This document shows positions 47,554-57,337 of a stretch of DNA of 64,000 bases, in pieces. Positions within the stretch are counted from its first letter, which is position 1. Each line of letters opens with the position of its first letter. A program made the position numbers and the translations under genes. The stretch is from Candidatus Heimdallarchaeota archaeon (lineage in GTDB: Archaea; Asgardarchaeota; Heimdallarchaeia; Heimdallarchaeales; Heimdallarchaeaceae): NCBI GenBank assembly GCA_019057815.1, contig JAHLWR010000016.1:21959-85958 (forward strand). Reading direction: 5' to 3'. Below the pieces are notes generated by a model. It worked only from the letters and a program-made list of their open reading frames with translations. It did no database searches and was not told the origin of the DNA.

Positions 47554-49158
47554 ATGGATAGAGAAAAGCAAATTAATATGTTATCTGAAGACGAGTTTGA
47601 TTTGCTAGTAATAGGAGGGGGAATAAATGGTGCTGGAATCGCAAGAGATGCTAGTTTACGAGGTTTGAAAGTAGCTCTAATTGATAAGGGTGACTTCTCT
47701 TCTGGAACTAGTTCAAAAAGCGCTAAACTTATACATGGTGGGCTTAGATACATAGAAAAATTTCAATTTAAAATGGTTTTTGAGAGTGTTAGGGAGAGAA
47801 ATCTTTTACTAAAATTGGCACCTCATCTGGTAAAACCTTTAGAATTTGTGGTTCCAATTTACAAAGAAGATCGTGTTCCTAAATGGTTTTTACTTCTAGG
47901 TCTTGTAGTATATGATATCTTCTCTGGTTTAAAAAAACCAAGACACAGAAGACTTAGTAAGAAGGGAATTGTAGAACTCTTTCCATGGTTGAAAGAAGAT
48001 GGTCTCAAGGGAGGAGGATTGTATACGGATGCAAGAGCTGATGATAGCCGTTTAACAATTGCCAACGTGCAATCTGCTTTTGAAAACAAAGCAATAGTTG
48101 CTAATTATGTCAAAGCGATAGACATAGAAAATTCAGAATCTATGAAATGTGTTTCCGTAAAAGATATGCTATCTAATCATGAATTCAAAATTAAATGTAA
48201 AATCGTCGTCGCTGTTATAGGTGTATGGCAAGATCAACTTTTTACTGCCCATAAAAAATTACCTAAGATTATCCCTTCAACAGGTAGTCATTTTGTAATA
48301 AAACAAGATCTTTGTAATGATAGAGCCTTGGGATTCATATATCAACAAGCCAAATCCACGGGATATATTATCCCTTGGAAAAAACATACTATAATAGGTA
48401 CAACAGATATTCCTTTCGAAGGTAACCTAGATAATATCCTTCCATGCCAAGAAGATTTAGATTTCCTTTTAAGTGAGGTTAATAGGATTATCAAAAGTGA
48501 AAATTCTATAACTGAATCAGATATTTTCAGCGCTTTTGCAGGAGCTAGACCTCTTTTTTACAGTAAAGCAGAAGTCACTGACATATCTAGAGAATTTAAA
48601 ATAGCTGAATTGGAAGATGGAATAATTGTAGTTACAGGCGGAAAGCTAACTACATATCGATTATTAGCAGAAAAAACAGTTGATAAAGTTTACAAAAATT
48701 TAAAAAGAAGAAAAGCAAAATGCTTAACTCATAAACTTACCCTACCCGGATCTGAAGTTGAGGATTACAGTTGTTTTTATTTAGAATATCATAAAAAACT
48801 AAGCGATATGGGTTTTAAGGATGAAACTGTCAATCATTTACTCAATACTTACGGAACGAGAGTTAAAAATATTCTAGAACTAATTAGAAAAGATGAATCC
48901 TTAAAAAGGAAAATTTCTGAAGCAAAACCACACATATATGCTGAAATTCCATATTTAGTGCAAAACGAGTATGTATGTAGAATCGAAGATGTATTTTTTG
49001 GAAGATTGCATTTGGATTTAACTCTTGACAATGGGTTTGATTGCATTAACGTGATTGCACATGAAGTAAAAGAAACTTATAATCTAAGCAATGTAGAAAT
49101 TGAAGACCAAATAAAAGAATACAGAAATTATATAAAATCAATAAGAGATTTTAAATGA
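47554..49158 (+). CDS. glpD: FAD-dependent glycerol-3-phosphate dehydrogenase
   Basis: 534 aa. The N-terminal FAD Rossmann loop is LLVIGGGINGAGIARDA, followed by SSGTSSKSAKLIHGGLRYIE, FVVPIYKEDR, TGSHFVIK and GGKLTTYRLLAEKTVDK, all typical of GlpD/GlpA. It oxidises glycerol 3-phosphate to dihydroxyacetone phosphate at the membrane. The C-terminal domain (YLVQNEYVCRIEDVF) is complete. No glpK or glpF gene is adjacent. In archaea with G1P lipids it most likely serves glycerol use. Confidence 0.9.
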   Translation: MDREKQINMLSEDEFDLLVIGGGINGAGIARDASLRGLKVALIDKGDFSSGTSSKSAKLIHGGLRYIEKFQFKMVFESVRERNLLLKLAPHLVKPLEFVVPIYKEDRVPKWFLLLGLVVYDIFSGLKKPRHRRLSKKGIVELFPWLKEDGLKGGGLYTDARADDSRLTIANVQSAFENKAIVANYVKAIDIENSESMKCVSVKDMLSNHEFKIKCKIVVAVIGVWQDQLFTAHKKLPKIIPSTGSHFVIKQDLCNDRALGFIYQQAKSTGYIIPWKKHTIIGTTDIPFEGNLDNILPCQEDLDFLLSEVNRIIKSENSITESDIFSAFAGARPLFYSKAEVTDISREFKIAELEDGIIVVTGGKLTTYRLLAEKTVDKVYKNLKRRKAKCLTHKLTLPGSEVEDYSCFYLEYHKKLSDMGFKDETVNHLLNTYGTRVKNILELIRKDESLKRKISEAKPHIYAEIPYLVQNEYVCRIEDVFFGRLHLDLTLDNGFDCINVIAHEVKETYNLSNVEIEDQIKEYRNYIKSIRDFK

Positions 49159-49704
49159 GGTCAACAGATAGTTTTATAAGGAAATCTTTTTGTTGAAGAA
49201 AAAAAACGACTTAGTTTTGGTTAATAGAAGAAAAGGATATAAAATATTGAGTAAAAAAGGTTGAAACGGGAATATTTTGAAAAAGATTTTGTCGAAGGAA
49301 AGATTAGACTGAATTGTAGAACTATTATAGTAGAAAAAAACTTCGAGGAAAAGATTTCATAACATTAAAAGATTAGTCTATCAGCAGTATCAACGAAGGT
49401 AATTATTCTAAAATAAATATTAAAAGTGTACCAACATTTTTTCTATTTAATGTTACTTCTCATCAAATTGGCAAGCATGTTGGAATTATGGTTTTTGAAG
49501 AGTTATTTACGTTTGTTAATTCGTCTTCTTACATGGGAAGTATTAAAAAATACATATAAGTTTCTTTAAGAATTTAATAACACAAGATTTATGTTTTTTT
49601 ACTTAAATATTTAAAAGTCATATGTTAAAGAAAAAACTGTTACCAAGGTGGGTTTAGTTAACAAGCAAGAAAAACTTGTAAAAAAGCTCTAATAATACCC
49701 TTTT
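49159..49704. other. AT-rich gene-free spacer before the CRISPR island
   Basis: About 545 bases with A/T content well above the coding average. The only reading frames are short, such as a 39-codon one at 49.45-49.57 kb with no ribosome binding site. I see no RNA gene or repeat. It marks the border between conserved genes and the CRISPR island. Confidence 0.4.
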
Positions 49705-50931
49705 CTACTCTAATTTTGGAAATTTAGCAAGTTTACGTAATTTGGTTAACTCCTCTTGTTCCTTTCCAGCTTCTTCAGCAAAAACTATAATTTTACGGTA
49801 TAGTTTGTCCACAAAATCTTTGTTAACAGGTTTAATGCCGTGAGCTAAGATCGAATCGTTTCTATAACTTAATAAATTCTTTAACTCTTTGTCTTTTCTG
49901 AACAAAAAACCTAGAGAATCCTTTAGATCACAAAGTAGGTCATAACTAGCATGCAAACCAATCTTTATTACTCGACTTCGAGTTTTATACTCCTCATATT
50001 GCGAGATAACAATAGGTTGTAAACCTAACTCTAATAACCTCTCAGTATCAATATTACTAGTATCTAGAAGATAAGAAGTTTTAAGGCGAAATTGTGCAAT
50101 AAGTTCAGCACACCTGTACAATCTTGCTGTAGCATCGTCATATTTCTCTTCTTCCACTCGACGTTCGGTATTATTTAATAAATCAGCAATAAGAAAATAC
50201 TCTTTAGAGACTTTCTTATCTCTTGAATCAGATAATAGTTTAGAGAGGAAAAGCTTATTCTCAGCATATTCTTTACTAATGTTCTTTAGTTCGAGAAAAG
50301 CTGATTCATGATGGAATTTATCCCAAAGACGGTAAGCATTAATTAGAGCAGTATAGGTCTCACGTATATCATCATCAAAAATAATTATTTCATCCAGACA
50401 GTTTTGTGCAGTACTAAATTGGTAATGATTAAATGAATCATGTAGTTTGGCTATAAGTATCTTATCATAAGCAGAATAAAGATTTTGTTCTATTATGTGT
50501 TCGGTCCCAGAAATGATAAGTCCATGCTCACCTCTTTTACCAGAGATCAGACTCAGCTTTTTGTGGAAAAGAACAGAACAAATTGCTGCACTCACAGTCA
50601 TTGTTTTAGTTCCAGAAGTGTAATCAATGATGATCTCAGTGTTAGGAAAACGTGTGAGAGAAGAGGAGATTAGACGAAAACATTCATCAAAACTGTCAAT
50701 TTGCTGGATAATTATAAATTCATAATGAGAAAATTCTTTCTTCATTGTCTCGAAATAAAGTTTCTTAACAACATCAACTGTAGAATAACTCTGGTCAGAA
50801 CCAAAAAAAATAACCTTATCTGGACGAAAATGTAAGATGCAAGATAATAAGCCATGAGCTAAACTGGAGATACGACCCTGTTGATTAGAACCCACACCAG
50901 TACCAACGGTCATGAAAAGGACTCTTTGCAA
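49705..50931 (-). CDS. CARF-HEPN effector, Csm6/Cas02710-like
   Basis: 408 aa. The N-terminal CARF domain reads VLFMTVGTGVGSN, VIFFGSDQSYST and IIIDYTSGTKTMTVSAAI, the pattern of TIGR02710/Cas02710 proteins that bind cyclic oligoadenylate. A helical middle and a C-terminal HEPN follow, with an intact R-N-x5-H motif (RNDSILAHG, R357 and H364). Activated HEPN cuts RNA. The start is TTG at 50931, matching the N-terminus of the paralog at 55.3 kb. It lies next to array 1. Confidence 0.85.
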   Translation of the reverse strand: MQRVLFMTVGTGVGSNQQGRISSLAHGLLSCILHFRPDKVIFFGSDQSYSTVDVVKKLYFETMKKEFSHYEFIIIQQIDSFDECFRLISSSLTRFPNTEIIIDYTSGTKTMTVSAAICSVLFHKKLSLISGKRGEHGLIISGTEHIIEQNLYSAYDKILIAKLHDSFNHYQFSTAQNCLDEIIIFDDDIRETYTALINAYRLWDKFHHESAFLELKNISKEYAENKLFLSKLLSDSRDKKVSKEYFLIADLLNNTERRVEEEKYDDATARLYRCAELIAQFRLKTSYLLDTSNIDTERLLELGLQPIVISQYEEYKTRSRVIKIGLHASYDLLCDLKDSLGFLFRKDKELKNLLSYRNDSILAHGIKPVNKDFVDKLYRKIIVFAEEAGKEQEELTKLRKLAKFPKLE

Positions 50932-51062
50932 AGAATAACCACCTATAAGTAAGTGGGTAACAATAAAACTATTTAAGGATTAAGAAATCGAAGAAAAAGA
51001 AAAAAAAGCAAATAAAAAATTAATAACTGAATTAAAGTAATTCAAGCGTAAATAAAAATCAA

Positions 51063-51769
51063 CAAATTCACTGATTATTAACAAAGCTAGTTTGTATCAG
51101 TTTAAAAATTTTTTTAACGAGGGGGAGCAAAAAAAGTTACCTCCTTCTCTTTAACGAAGCTAGTTTGCATCTTCTGACACTATCTGGTTTAACACTACTA
51201 ATAGTAAGTTACCACCTCCTCTTTTGACGGAGCTAGTTTGTAACAACTATTGAAACCTTTTACGACGGCGATTTTGCTAGGTTACCACCTCCTCTTTTGA
51301 CGGAGCTAGTTTGTAACATCCATCAAGAAGAACTCTCTTACACAACTATACAAAAGTTACCACCTCCTCTTTTGACGGAGCTAGTTTGTAACCAGTTAAT
51401 TATCATGGGAAAATTAAAAAGAATTAAGGTTACCACCTCCTCTTTTGACGGAGCTAGAATGTAACAACAACAAGGAGGTGAAAGGGCAAAATGAGATTTC
51501 GCGTTACCACCTCCTCTTTTGACGGAGCTAGAATGTAACGGAGAATCAAAAAAGGGCGATGTGTGACGCTCTTTGGTTACCACCTCCTCTTTTGACGGAG
51601 CTAGAATGTAACGAAAATTGTTCAGATAGAAGCCGAGATGGCTTTCAAGTTACCACCTCCTCTTTTGACGGAGCTAGAATGTAACCCCTTACCTTCCTTT
51701 CAAGGGAGGTAAGGAGAACAGTAAAAAGTCTCGTTACCACCTCCTCTTTTGACGGAGCTAGAATGTAAC
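51063..51769 (-). CRISPR. CRISPR array 1 (8 full repeats plus 2 decayed)
   Basis: Full 37-nt repeats start at 51208, 51281, 51356, 51429, 51503, 51576, 51649 and 51733. On the plus strand they begin gttaccacc and end gtaac. Decayed copies lie at 51136 and about 51063, in step with the 73-nt period. Spacers are 36-38 nt, the last (51686-51732) 47 nt. The three left repeats end tttgtaac, the five right ones atgtaac. Decay at the left puts the leader at the right, so transcription is probably leftward (minus strand). Confidence 0.97.
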
Positions 51770-51964
51770 CGCGGGGATTCTGGTTCTAGTAAACGTTTTA
51801 TCAGTTTTCACTTTCACCTCGTATACTAGTTGTAGCGTACGCTATTTTCTCTTTCTCCCTCATTCTTAAAGTTTTTGCTGTTTCTCGAGCTCTAGCATTT
51901 TTTCTCTTTTTACGTTACTTCGTTTAAGGCTCTAAGAAAACGTTTTTTATTGTTCATATTACTG
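51770..51964 (-). promoter_or_regulatory. Probable leader of CRISPR array 1
   Basis: 195 bases of pyrimidine-rich sequence lie between the well-kept end of array 1 and the TIR-SAVED stop codon. It holds no gene. Position next to the perfect repeats suggests the leader, read leftward. This is inference from repeat decay at the other end. Confidence 0.45.
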
Positions 51965-54883
51965 TTATTCTATTCTGAATAATGGATAATATTTTCTGTC
52001 TTTATTGTGATATTCATATAGTTTTACTGCTCTTGCTGTATTCAATTCGTATCCTATCATAAAGCTTAGAAAAATTGGCATTGCTCCATAAAAAAGTATT
52101 TTATCTGTTCCTTTTTCTTGAGAATAATCTCTTATCTTTGTAGCTATTGATTTTGCCATTTGATTTGCTTTTTCATCTGTAAATATAATGTCTCTACTTA
52201 TCCCTTCCTTTGGATGTATATGTATCCTTTTCCTATAATTAATATTATTTGTGTCTATATAATCTGATACAGCTTCTCTTATTGACTGAGCGACACTAAC
52301 TTCTATTGTTGTAATTGTTCCTTTCTCTTCATCACCTGGGATTATGTCTTCTTTTAACAACTCTGGAGCTTCAGCTAACTCTTGTAATGTTCTGTATATG
52401 TTTTCATTGTGTAATATCTCTAAGTTATATCCAGTTGTGCTTCTAAATATGAAACCAAATGCTAAAGTTAATATAATATGAACTTTTGGGTTGATTATTC
52501 TTAATTTTCTTATATTAGATATCTTAGAAAGACTGTCTCTTACTCTTTTTATGCACTCATAAACAAGTTCACTTTTCTCTTTAATTATCATCTTATCAAC
52601 TTCTTCAACTGCACTTGTTAAATCAAAGGCAAAATCTGTATCATTATTGATTTTTTGATGCTCTTTTGAAAATAACTGAATGTTAAAATACTTATCTTCA
52701 CCTTTTCTTTCATCTATTTCTGAGATCATCTGTTCAAAAATTCTTTGCATAGTGTCGATATTATGCTTTTTTTTACTATCTTCATCTTTTTCAAAAGTAG
52801 CAAAGGGTTTTATTAATGTATCAAACTTTTCAACACTCCAATTTTTCACTCTTTCTTTATTTATTTTATATAATATTGGAAAAATCTTGAATTGTTCTTC
52901 ATTTTCTATTAATAGTGCTTCTTTTAGAATGTTTTCCACTAGTGATGATTCTAAACTTTTTGGTGTAAGAAGTATAATTGCTCCATCACATTTTTTCATT
53001 TGTTCAATTAATAAGTCGCTATTTTCATATTCTACTAGTTCATATTCTAAACAAACATTTATACCCATAAACCTTAAAATCTCAGCTAAATTCGTCATTA
53101 TTTCTTTATCTTCGTAAATGAAGCAGCAAAAAATTGAAGGAGTTCCCATTTTCTCAATAACTTTACTTTCTTTCACTTTTTCAAGTTGAGTCTTACTTGT
53201 TTCTCTCATTATGATTTCAAATTGTTGAGATTTTATCCCTTCAGTAGGTATTAATTGAAATTCTGTAGTATTATTTGGTCTTGTTTTTGTAGATATTTTA
53301 GCGTAGTAAGTTATATTTGCTAAATTTTGTTCTCCTATGCTAGTAATTACTTTAAATAGCTTCTTTTCGTTTGGTTTTAAGATAAAATTGCTTGGTTCAA
53401 TATCTTTTATCGTAATTGCTTCTTTTGGTAATTCATTTTCAAAATTTTGATCTTGAGCAAGTTCCATTTGAAGGTGAGTGGATATTAACTCTCCTTCGCT
53501 ATCACCTATGTTTTGAATAGTCAAATGCCATTCGTGGTCAGTTTCTATTTGACCATCATTAGATATATCTACAATTAATAAATTTTTGCACTCTTCTTTA
53601 AGAATCATTGGTGTAAAACCTTTTTTTAGTTTTACTGAGACTTTTTTAGCAAAATTATATTTTCTTGATTCAACAACATCCCTTTGTACTATGTTAACAG
53701 CTAGTTCTATTTGTAAAGAGTCACTTTCAATAATAGAAGGATTAAGGGGTTTAAGAGTAAATAATCGTTCTAGGATATCTTGAGTAAAATAAAAATCACT
53801 AGAGAGATAATGTGGTTGATAAATTTTTTCTGGTTTTTCAAGTGAAGTAACATTATCTATCTGCAAAACTATTTTATTTATCTCTTCAGGTAATGGAATA
53901 AAACTTAATGAACATTGAATACTTTGATCTCTAAAGTCATCAATTGTAATAGTAACAAAATCAGCAATGCGATCAAGGAAATAATCAATATCAACTTCAA
54001 AAGGTAGTGACGAAGTGAGAAATTTAGTTACTACTTCATCTATTTCTTTTTCTAATTTACCGTTTCTTATACGAAGATCCATCTCTGTTTTGATATTTTT
54101 TGCTAAGACTTTTTCTATTTGACGACACATCATTTCTTGAAGGGTTTTGTTTTTCAACCAACTGGTAATATCCTTGTAAACTCCAACAGCTACATATTTG
54201 TCTTGGATAGTAGTGTAAAGTGCAAAATAATCAGCATTTTCAAAAATAAAAAATTCAGGAGCAGTATTGAACAGTTCAAGAGATACGTTCCGAATAGCTG
54301 AAAAAATACCTGCTATATTTGAATCATCTGCTGATAAATCTCCTTCCTCTTTCTTAACTCTAAAATCTGAATACTCTGGGAGTATACTAATAATAGGAAC
54401 TCCTTCGTGATATTCAAAAACAATAAACCATTGTAAACTTTTACCATAAGGAGTTTTAGGTTGTTTAAATGTTTTGGTATCCTTTACTGCTTCACTGAGC
54501 AAATCATCTGTACATTTCTTAGCTATCTGTTTAATGCGTTCATTAAGGAACATTTCAAATTGCGGGAAATGTTTATTTAATAATTGATTAAAATCAATCT
54601 CTCCTCTTCCAAAACTTTTGATATTTTCCTGGATAGTCTCTATTCTTTCATTAAGATTACTTTGCAATTCTTTAAGTTCTGGAATGATTTCTACTTGTTT
54701 TTCTGTTTGTTCTATGAAATTATTGAATTTTGCTATCTCTGAATTAAGACATTCATTTACTTCTTCAAGAGCAGTAATTTTGTCACGATTACGATAAACT
54801 TGACTAGATAATTGATTTAAAGCTTTAAGTATTTGATTTATAGTATAGTAAGCTTCTTTTATTTTGGGAAACCAAGAACTCAT
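51965..54883 (-). CDS. TIR-SAVED effector with coiled-coil and longin-like N-terminus
   Basis: 972 aa. Domains in order: coiled coil (about 1-110); longin/roadblock-like domain (about 147-260, LQWFIVFEYHEGVPIISIL); helical linker; beta-rich region (about 400-560, HEWHLTIQNIGDSEGE) like CARDB/Ig; TIR-like domain (about 580-705, IFCCFIYEDKEIMTNLAEIL, then DGAIILLTPKSLESS); SAVED domain (about 750-972, ending KILFYGAMPIFLSFMIGYEL, then YEYHNKDRKYYPLFRI). SAVED binds cyclic nucleotides; TIR-SAVED proteins degrade NAD in CBASS. Here it lies in a CRISPR locus with no CD-NTase. The TIR catalytic Glu is not certain. Confidence 0.75.
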   Translation of the reverse strand: MSSWFPKIKEAYYTINQILKALNQLSSQVYRNRDKITALEEVNECLNSEIAKFNNFIEQTEKQVEIIPELKELQSNLNERIETIQENIKSFGRGEIDFNQLLNKHFPQFEMFLNERIKQIAKKCTDDLLSEAVKDTKTFKQPKTPYGKSLQWFIVFEYHEGVPIISILPEYSDFRVKKEEGDLSADDSNIAGIFSAIRNVSLELFNTAPEFFIFENADYFALYTTIQDKYVAVGVYKDITSWLKNKTLQEMMCRQIEKVLAKNIKTEMDLRIRNGKLEKEIDEVVTKFLTSSLPFEVDIDYFLDRIADFVTITIDDFRDQSIQCSLSFIPLPEEINKIVLQIDNVTSLEKPEKIYQPHYLSSDFYFTQDILERLFTLKPLNPSIIESDSLQIELAVNIVQRDVVESRKYNFAKKVSVKLKKGFTPMILKEECKNLLIVDISNDGQIETDHEWHLTIQNIGDSEGELISTHLQMELAQDQNFENELPKEAITIKDIEPSNFILKPNEKKLFKVITSIGEQNLANITYYAKISTKTRPNNTTEFQLIPTEGIKSQQFEIIMRETSKTQLEKVKESKVIEKMGTPSIFCCFIYEDKEIMTNLAEILRFMGINVCLEYELVEYENSDLLIEQMKKCDGAIILLTPKSLESSLVENILKEALLIENEEQFKIFPILYKINKERVKNWSVEKFDTLIKPFATFEKDEDSKKKHNIDTMQRIFEQMISEIDERKGEDKYFNIQLFSKEHQKINNDTDFAFDLTSAVEEVDKMIIKEKSELVYECIKRVRDSLSKISNIRKLRIINPKVHIILTLAFGFIFRSTTGYNLEILHNENIYRTLQELAEAPELLKEDIIPGDEEKGTITTIEVSVAQSIREAVSDYIDTNNINYRKRIHIHPKEGISRDIIFTDEKANQMAKSIATKIRDYSQEKGTDKILFYGAMPIFLSFMIGYELNTARAVKLYEYHNKDRKYYPLFRIE

Positions 54884-55326
54884 ATGATTTATGATTTCAC
54901 TTTAACATTTAAAAATATAGCTTTTTTTGTTGTATTTTTAAGAAAAAATAAATTCCTTTAGAAGAAGGACTGAAAACTATTTTGGATTAGTATATAAACT
55001 ACAATACATCAAGAAGGTTTGTGATCTTTTTTCCTTTAAGTATAAACATTACAAAACGAGAAAGAGGTTCTTTTCTTAAAAAGTGTTGATGTTACCTTGT
55101 TTATATAACAAAAAAGAGTAGATGTCCTACTAACTGATTGATACAACATATAGATTAGTGAATAGATAAAATAGTGAATAGATTTCTGATTATTTTGAGT
55201 GTCTTATATAGATTTTTGAAGCTAGAAAAATCAAAAAGGTACACTAGTATTATTTATATACAGTTTTTACTTAGTTACTATATCACATATGAAGTAGTTT
55301 TATTCATAACAAGTAAGGATCAAATA
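54884..55326. other. Divergent intergenic region between TIR-SAVED and second CARF-HEPN
   Basis: About 440 A/T-rich bases without a supported gene. Plus-strand TATA-like elements are seen at 55203-55210 and 55251-55260 (TATTTATATA), the latter about 70 bases before the ATG at 55327. No repeat or RNA gene is seen. Confidence 0.4.
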
Positions 55327-56538
55327 ATGGCTAGAATATTATTTATGACAGTTGGAACTGGTATTGGTGTAAACAAAGAGGAAAAGATCAAAAGTCTTGC
55401 TCATGGATTATTGGTCTGTATTGAACACCATCGTCCAGATAATGTAGTTTTTTTTGGTTCTGATCAAAGCATGGATACAATCGAATCTGTTAAAGAACAA
55501 TATTATGAGCGACATCAAGAAGAATTTACTGATTATGAATTTGTAGAAATAAAAAACGTTGATAACTTTGACGATTGTTTTTATATTTTGACTAAAAAAC
55601 TAGAAGAATATCAGCAAGAAGAAGTAATTATTGATTACACTTCTGGAACTAAAACTATGACTATAAGTGCTGCTATTGGTTCTATTCTTTATCATAGAAC
55701 ACTAAGTTCGATTTTGGGCAAGAGAGGAGAGAAAGGAATAGTTATCCCGAATACAGAAAAGATTACTGAACAGAACCTTTATTCATTCTATGATAAGCTG
55801 ATACTAAAAAAAGTTAAAGAGTTATTCAACAATTATAGGTTTGGCGCTGCTGAAAAAGTTCTTGAGGAAATAGTGATACAAGAAACAGAACAACAAGAGA
55901 ACTATAAAGCTTTGATTAAAGCTTATGATTTATGGGATAAATTCCGTCATCAAGAAGCTTTTACAGAATTAAAAAAAGTAACTAAAATATATGGAGAAAA
56001 TAAAGCTTTTCTAGGAAAATTACTTCAAACATCAGAAGAAAAAAGAGAGTTGTACTATATTGCAGATCTTCTAAACAACACAGAAAGAAGAATAGAGGAA
56101 GAAAAATATGACGATGCAACTGCAAGATCATACAGAGTAATAGAGCTAATTGCTCAATACAGATTAAGAGATAAGTATCAATTGATCTCAAGTGATATTA
56201 AGATTAAAAGACTAAAAGAATTAGGGTTAAAAAACCAAGATATAGAACAATATAAAAGTCCAGAGGGTGCTAATAAGAAAATAAGTTTACAGGATAACTA
56301 TAAACTTCTAAAAGCCCTGAAAGATGAACTGGGGGAGATGTCTATTAAGGATAAGGAAATGAAAAATCTCTTGCAAATAAGAAATAACTCAATATTAGCA
56401 CATGGATTACAACCAGTAGGAAAAGATGATGCAATCGATTTTTTTAATACAGCGAAACTCTATGCAGAGGAAGTAAGTACGGAAAAAGTAGATTTAGAAG
56501 AACTACGGAAAATAGCTCTCTTTCCAAAATTAGAATAA
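55327..56538 (+). CDS. CARF-HEPN effector, Csm6/Cas02710-like, second copy
   Basis: 403 aa, clearly paralogous to the 49.7-kb protein (roughly half the residues identical by eye). CARF: RILFMTVGTGIGVN, VVFFGSDQSMDT and VIIDYTSGTKTMTISAAIGS. HEPN: RNNSILAHG, active motif intact. The ATG at 55327 gives the same N-terminus as the paralog; a frame reaching back to 55174 has no homology. Two such enzymes, divergent and flanking TIR-SAVED, suggest use of different cyclic oligoadenylates or dosage; that is inference. Confidence 0.85.
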   Translation: MARILFMTVGTGIGVNKEEKIKSLAHGLLVCIEHHRPDNVVFFGSDQSMDTIESVKEQYYERHQEEFTDYEFVEIKNVDNFDDCFYILTKKLEEYQQEEVIIDYTSGTKTMTISAAIGSILYHRTLSSILGKRGEKGIVIPNTEKITEQNLYSFYDKLILKKVKELFNNYRFGAAEKVLEEIVIQETEQQENYKALIKAYDLWDKFRHQEAFTELKKVTKIYGENKAFLGKLLQTSEEKRELYYIADLLNNTERRIEEEKYDDATARSYRVIELIAQYRLRDKYQLISSDIKIKRLKELGLKNQDIEQYKSPEGANKKISLQDNYKLLKALKDELGEMSIKDKEMKNLLQIRNNSILAHGLQPVGKDDAIDFFNTAKLYAEEVSTEKVDLEELRKIALFPKLE

Positions 56539-56685
56539 TAAAATATCTATAAGATATAGCGTGTTATAACTGTGACTTTCCAGTTTTCCTTTTAGTTTTT
56601 TAGTGTTTTTGGTAGCTTAACTGGAAACCTTTTACGAAGAGGGATAGAGGGTTACATACTTCATCACTGTCTGACTTTCACGCTC

Positions 56686-57081
56686 CTATGTTGTTATGAA
56701 GGAACGAGATACAAAGTCTGTCCTCCACCCATTCAAGATACGGACCTGAGCAAGAACGAGTTTTCCCCAGTTGGTGAATCCTATCGCAGCATAGCGACTA
56801 TCCTTTGTTCGTGCTTCCCAGTCTTTTACCGTACCCATACGCTTATCGACTCTAAAAGTTCCTTTGATAATGCTTCGAACCCCAAGTGTCTTGAGGTATT
56901 GTTTAGGTGTTTGATAGTACTGTTCGATACACTTGTTTTGTAACGCATGTCCTACTTCTGTCACTCTCCCTTTCTTGTAGAGGAACTGTAGAATAAACTC
57001 GTCAGTACACCCTGGGTCATCGAATGGCTTGAAAGCGGAGTCTCTCCAATATTTTTGGTACAGTCGTCTTACCATGGGCAT
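56686..57081 (-). CDS. Orphan basic protein, GC-richer than neighbours
   Basis: 131 aa. No family recognised. It is basic, rich in Tyr/Trp/Arg (MVRRLYQKYWRDSAF, FRVDKRMGTVKDWEART) and has no TM helix. Its base composition is visibly more GC-rich than the AT-rich island around it, which suggests recent transfer or a mobile-element cargo. The ATG at 57081 has no clear ribosome binding site. It lies between the second CARF-HEPN gene and cas6. Confidence 0.45.
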   Translation of the reverse strand: MPMVRRLYQKYWRDSAFKPFDDPGCTDEFILQFLYKKGRVTEVGHALQNKCIEQYYQTPKQYLKTLGVRSIIKGTFRVDKRMGTVKDWEARTKDSRYAAIGFTNWGKLVLAQVRILNGWRTDFVSRSFITT

Positions 57082-57337
57082 GTGATTAACAATGAACTCA
57101 ACTAGTAAACCAATACCTATACAATAAATTTAAGGAGAGAATGTTAGATTGAATGAAAAACAAATTCAAAAAACAATGAAAATAAGAACCAAATAATCAG
57201 AGTAATATCCGAATAAATTGAATCTTGAATATATTTAAAAATAAAGTAAAATCGGGCTAAACCTTTTCATTGAAACTGAAATATGCACAGTTCAAAACAG
57301 AGTAATCATTGTCAAGTTTAAAAATTAAAAATATATA

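Noticed and set aside
49451..49570. 39-codon reading frame before the CRISPR island
   Set aside because: Too short, no ribosome binding site and no recognisable sequence.
51338..51583. Reading frame on the minus strand through array 1
   Set aside because: Also a translated CRISPR repeat.
55174..55326. 51-residue N-terminal extension of the second CARF-HEPN protein
   Set aside because: The paralog begins at the CARF strand, and TATA-like elements lie inside this stretch.
49705..56538. CBASS operon
   Set aside because: SAVED and TIR would fit, but there is no CD-NTase, and the neighbours are CRISPR arrays, cas6 and CARF proteins.
56600..56680. Possible decayed solo CRISPR repeat (acgaagaggg, then agagggttac)
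   Set aside because: Only loose similarity to the repeat, without period or second copy.
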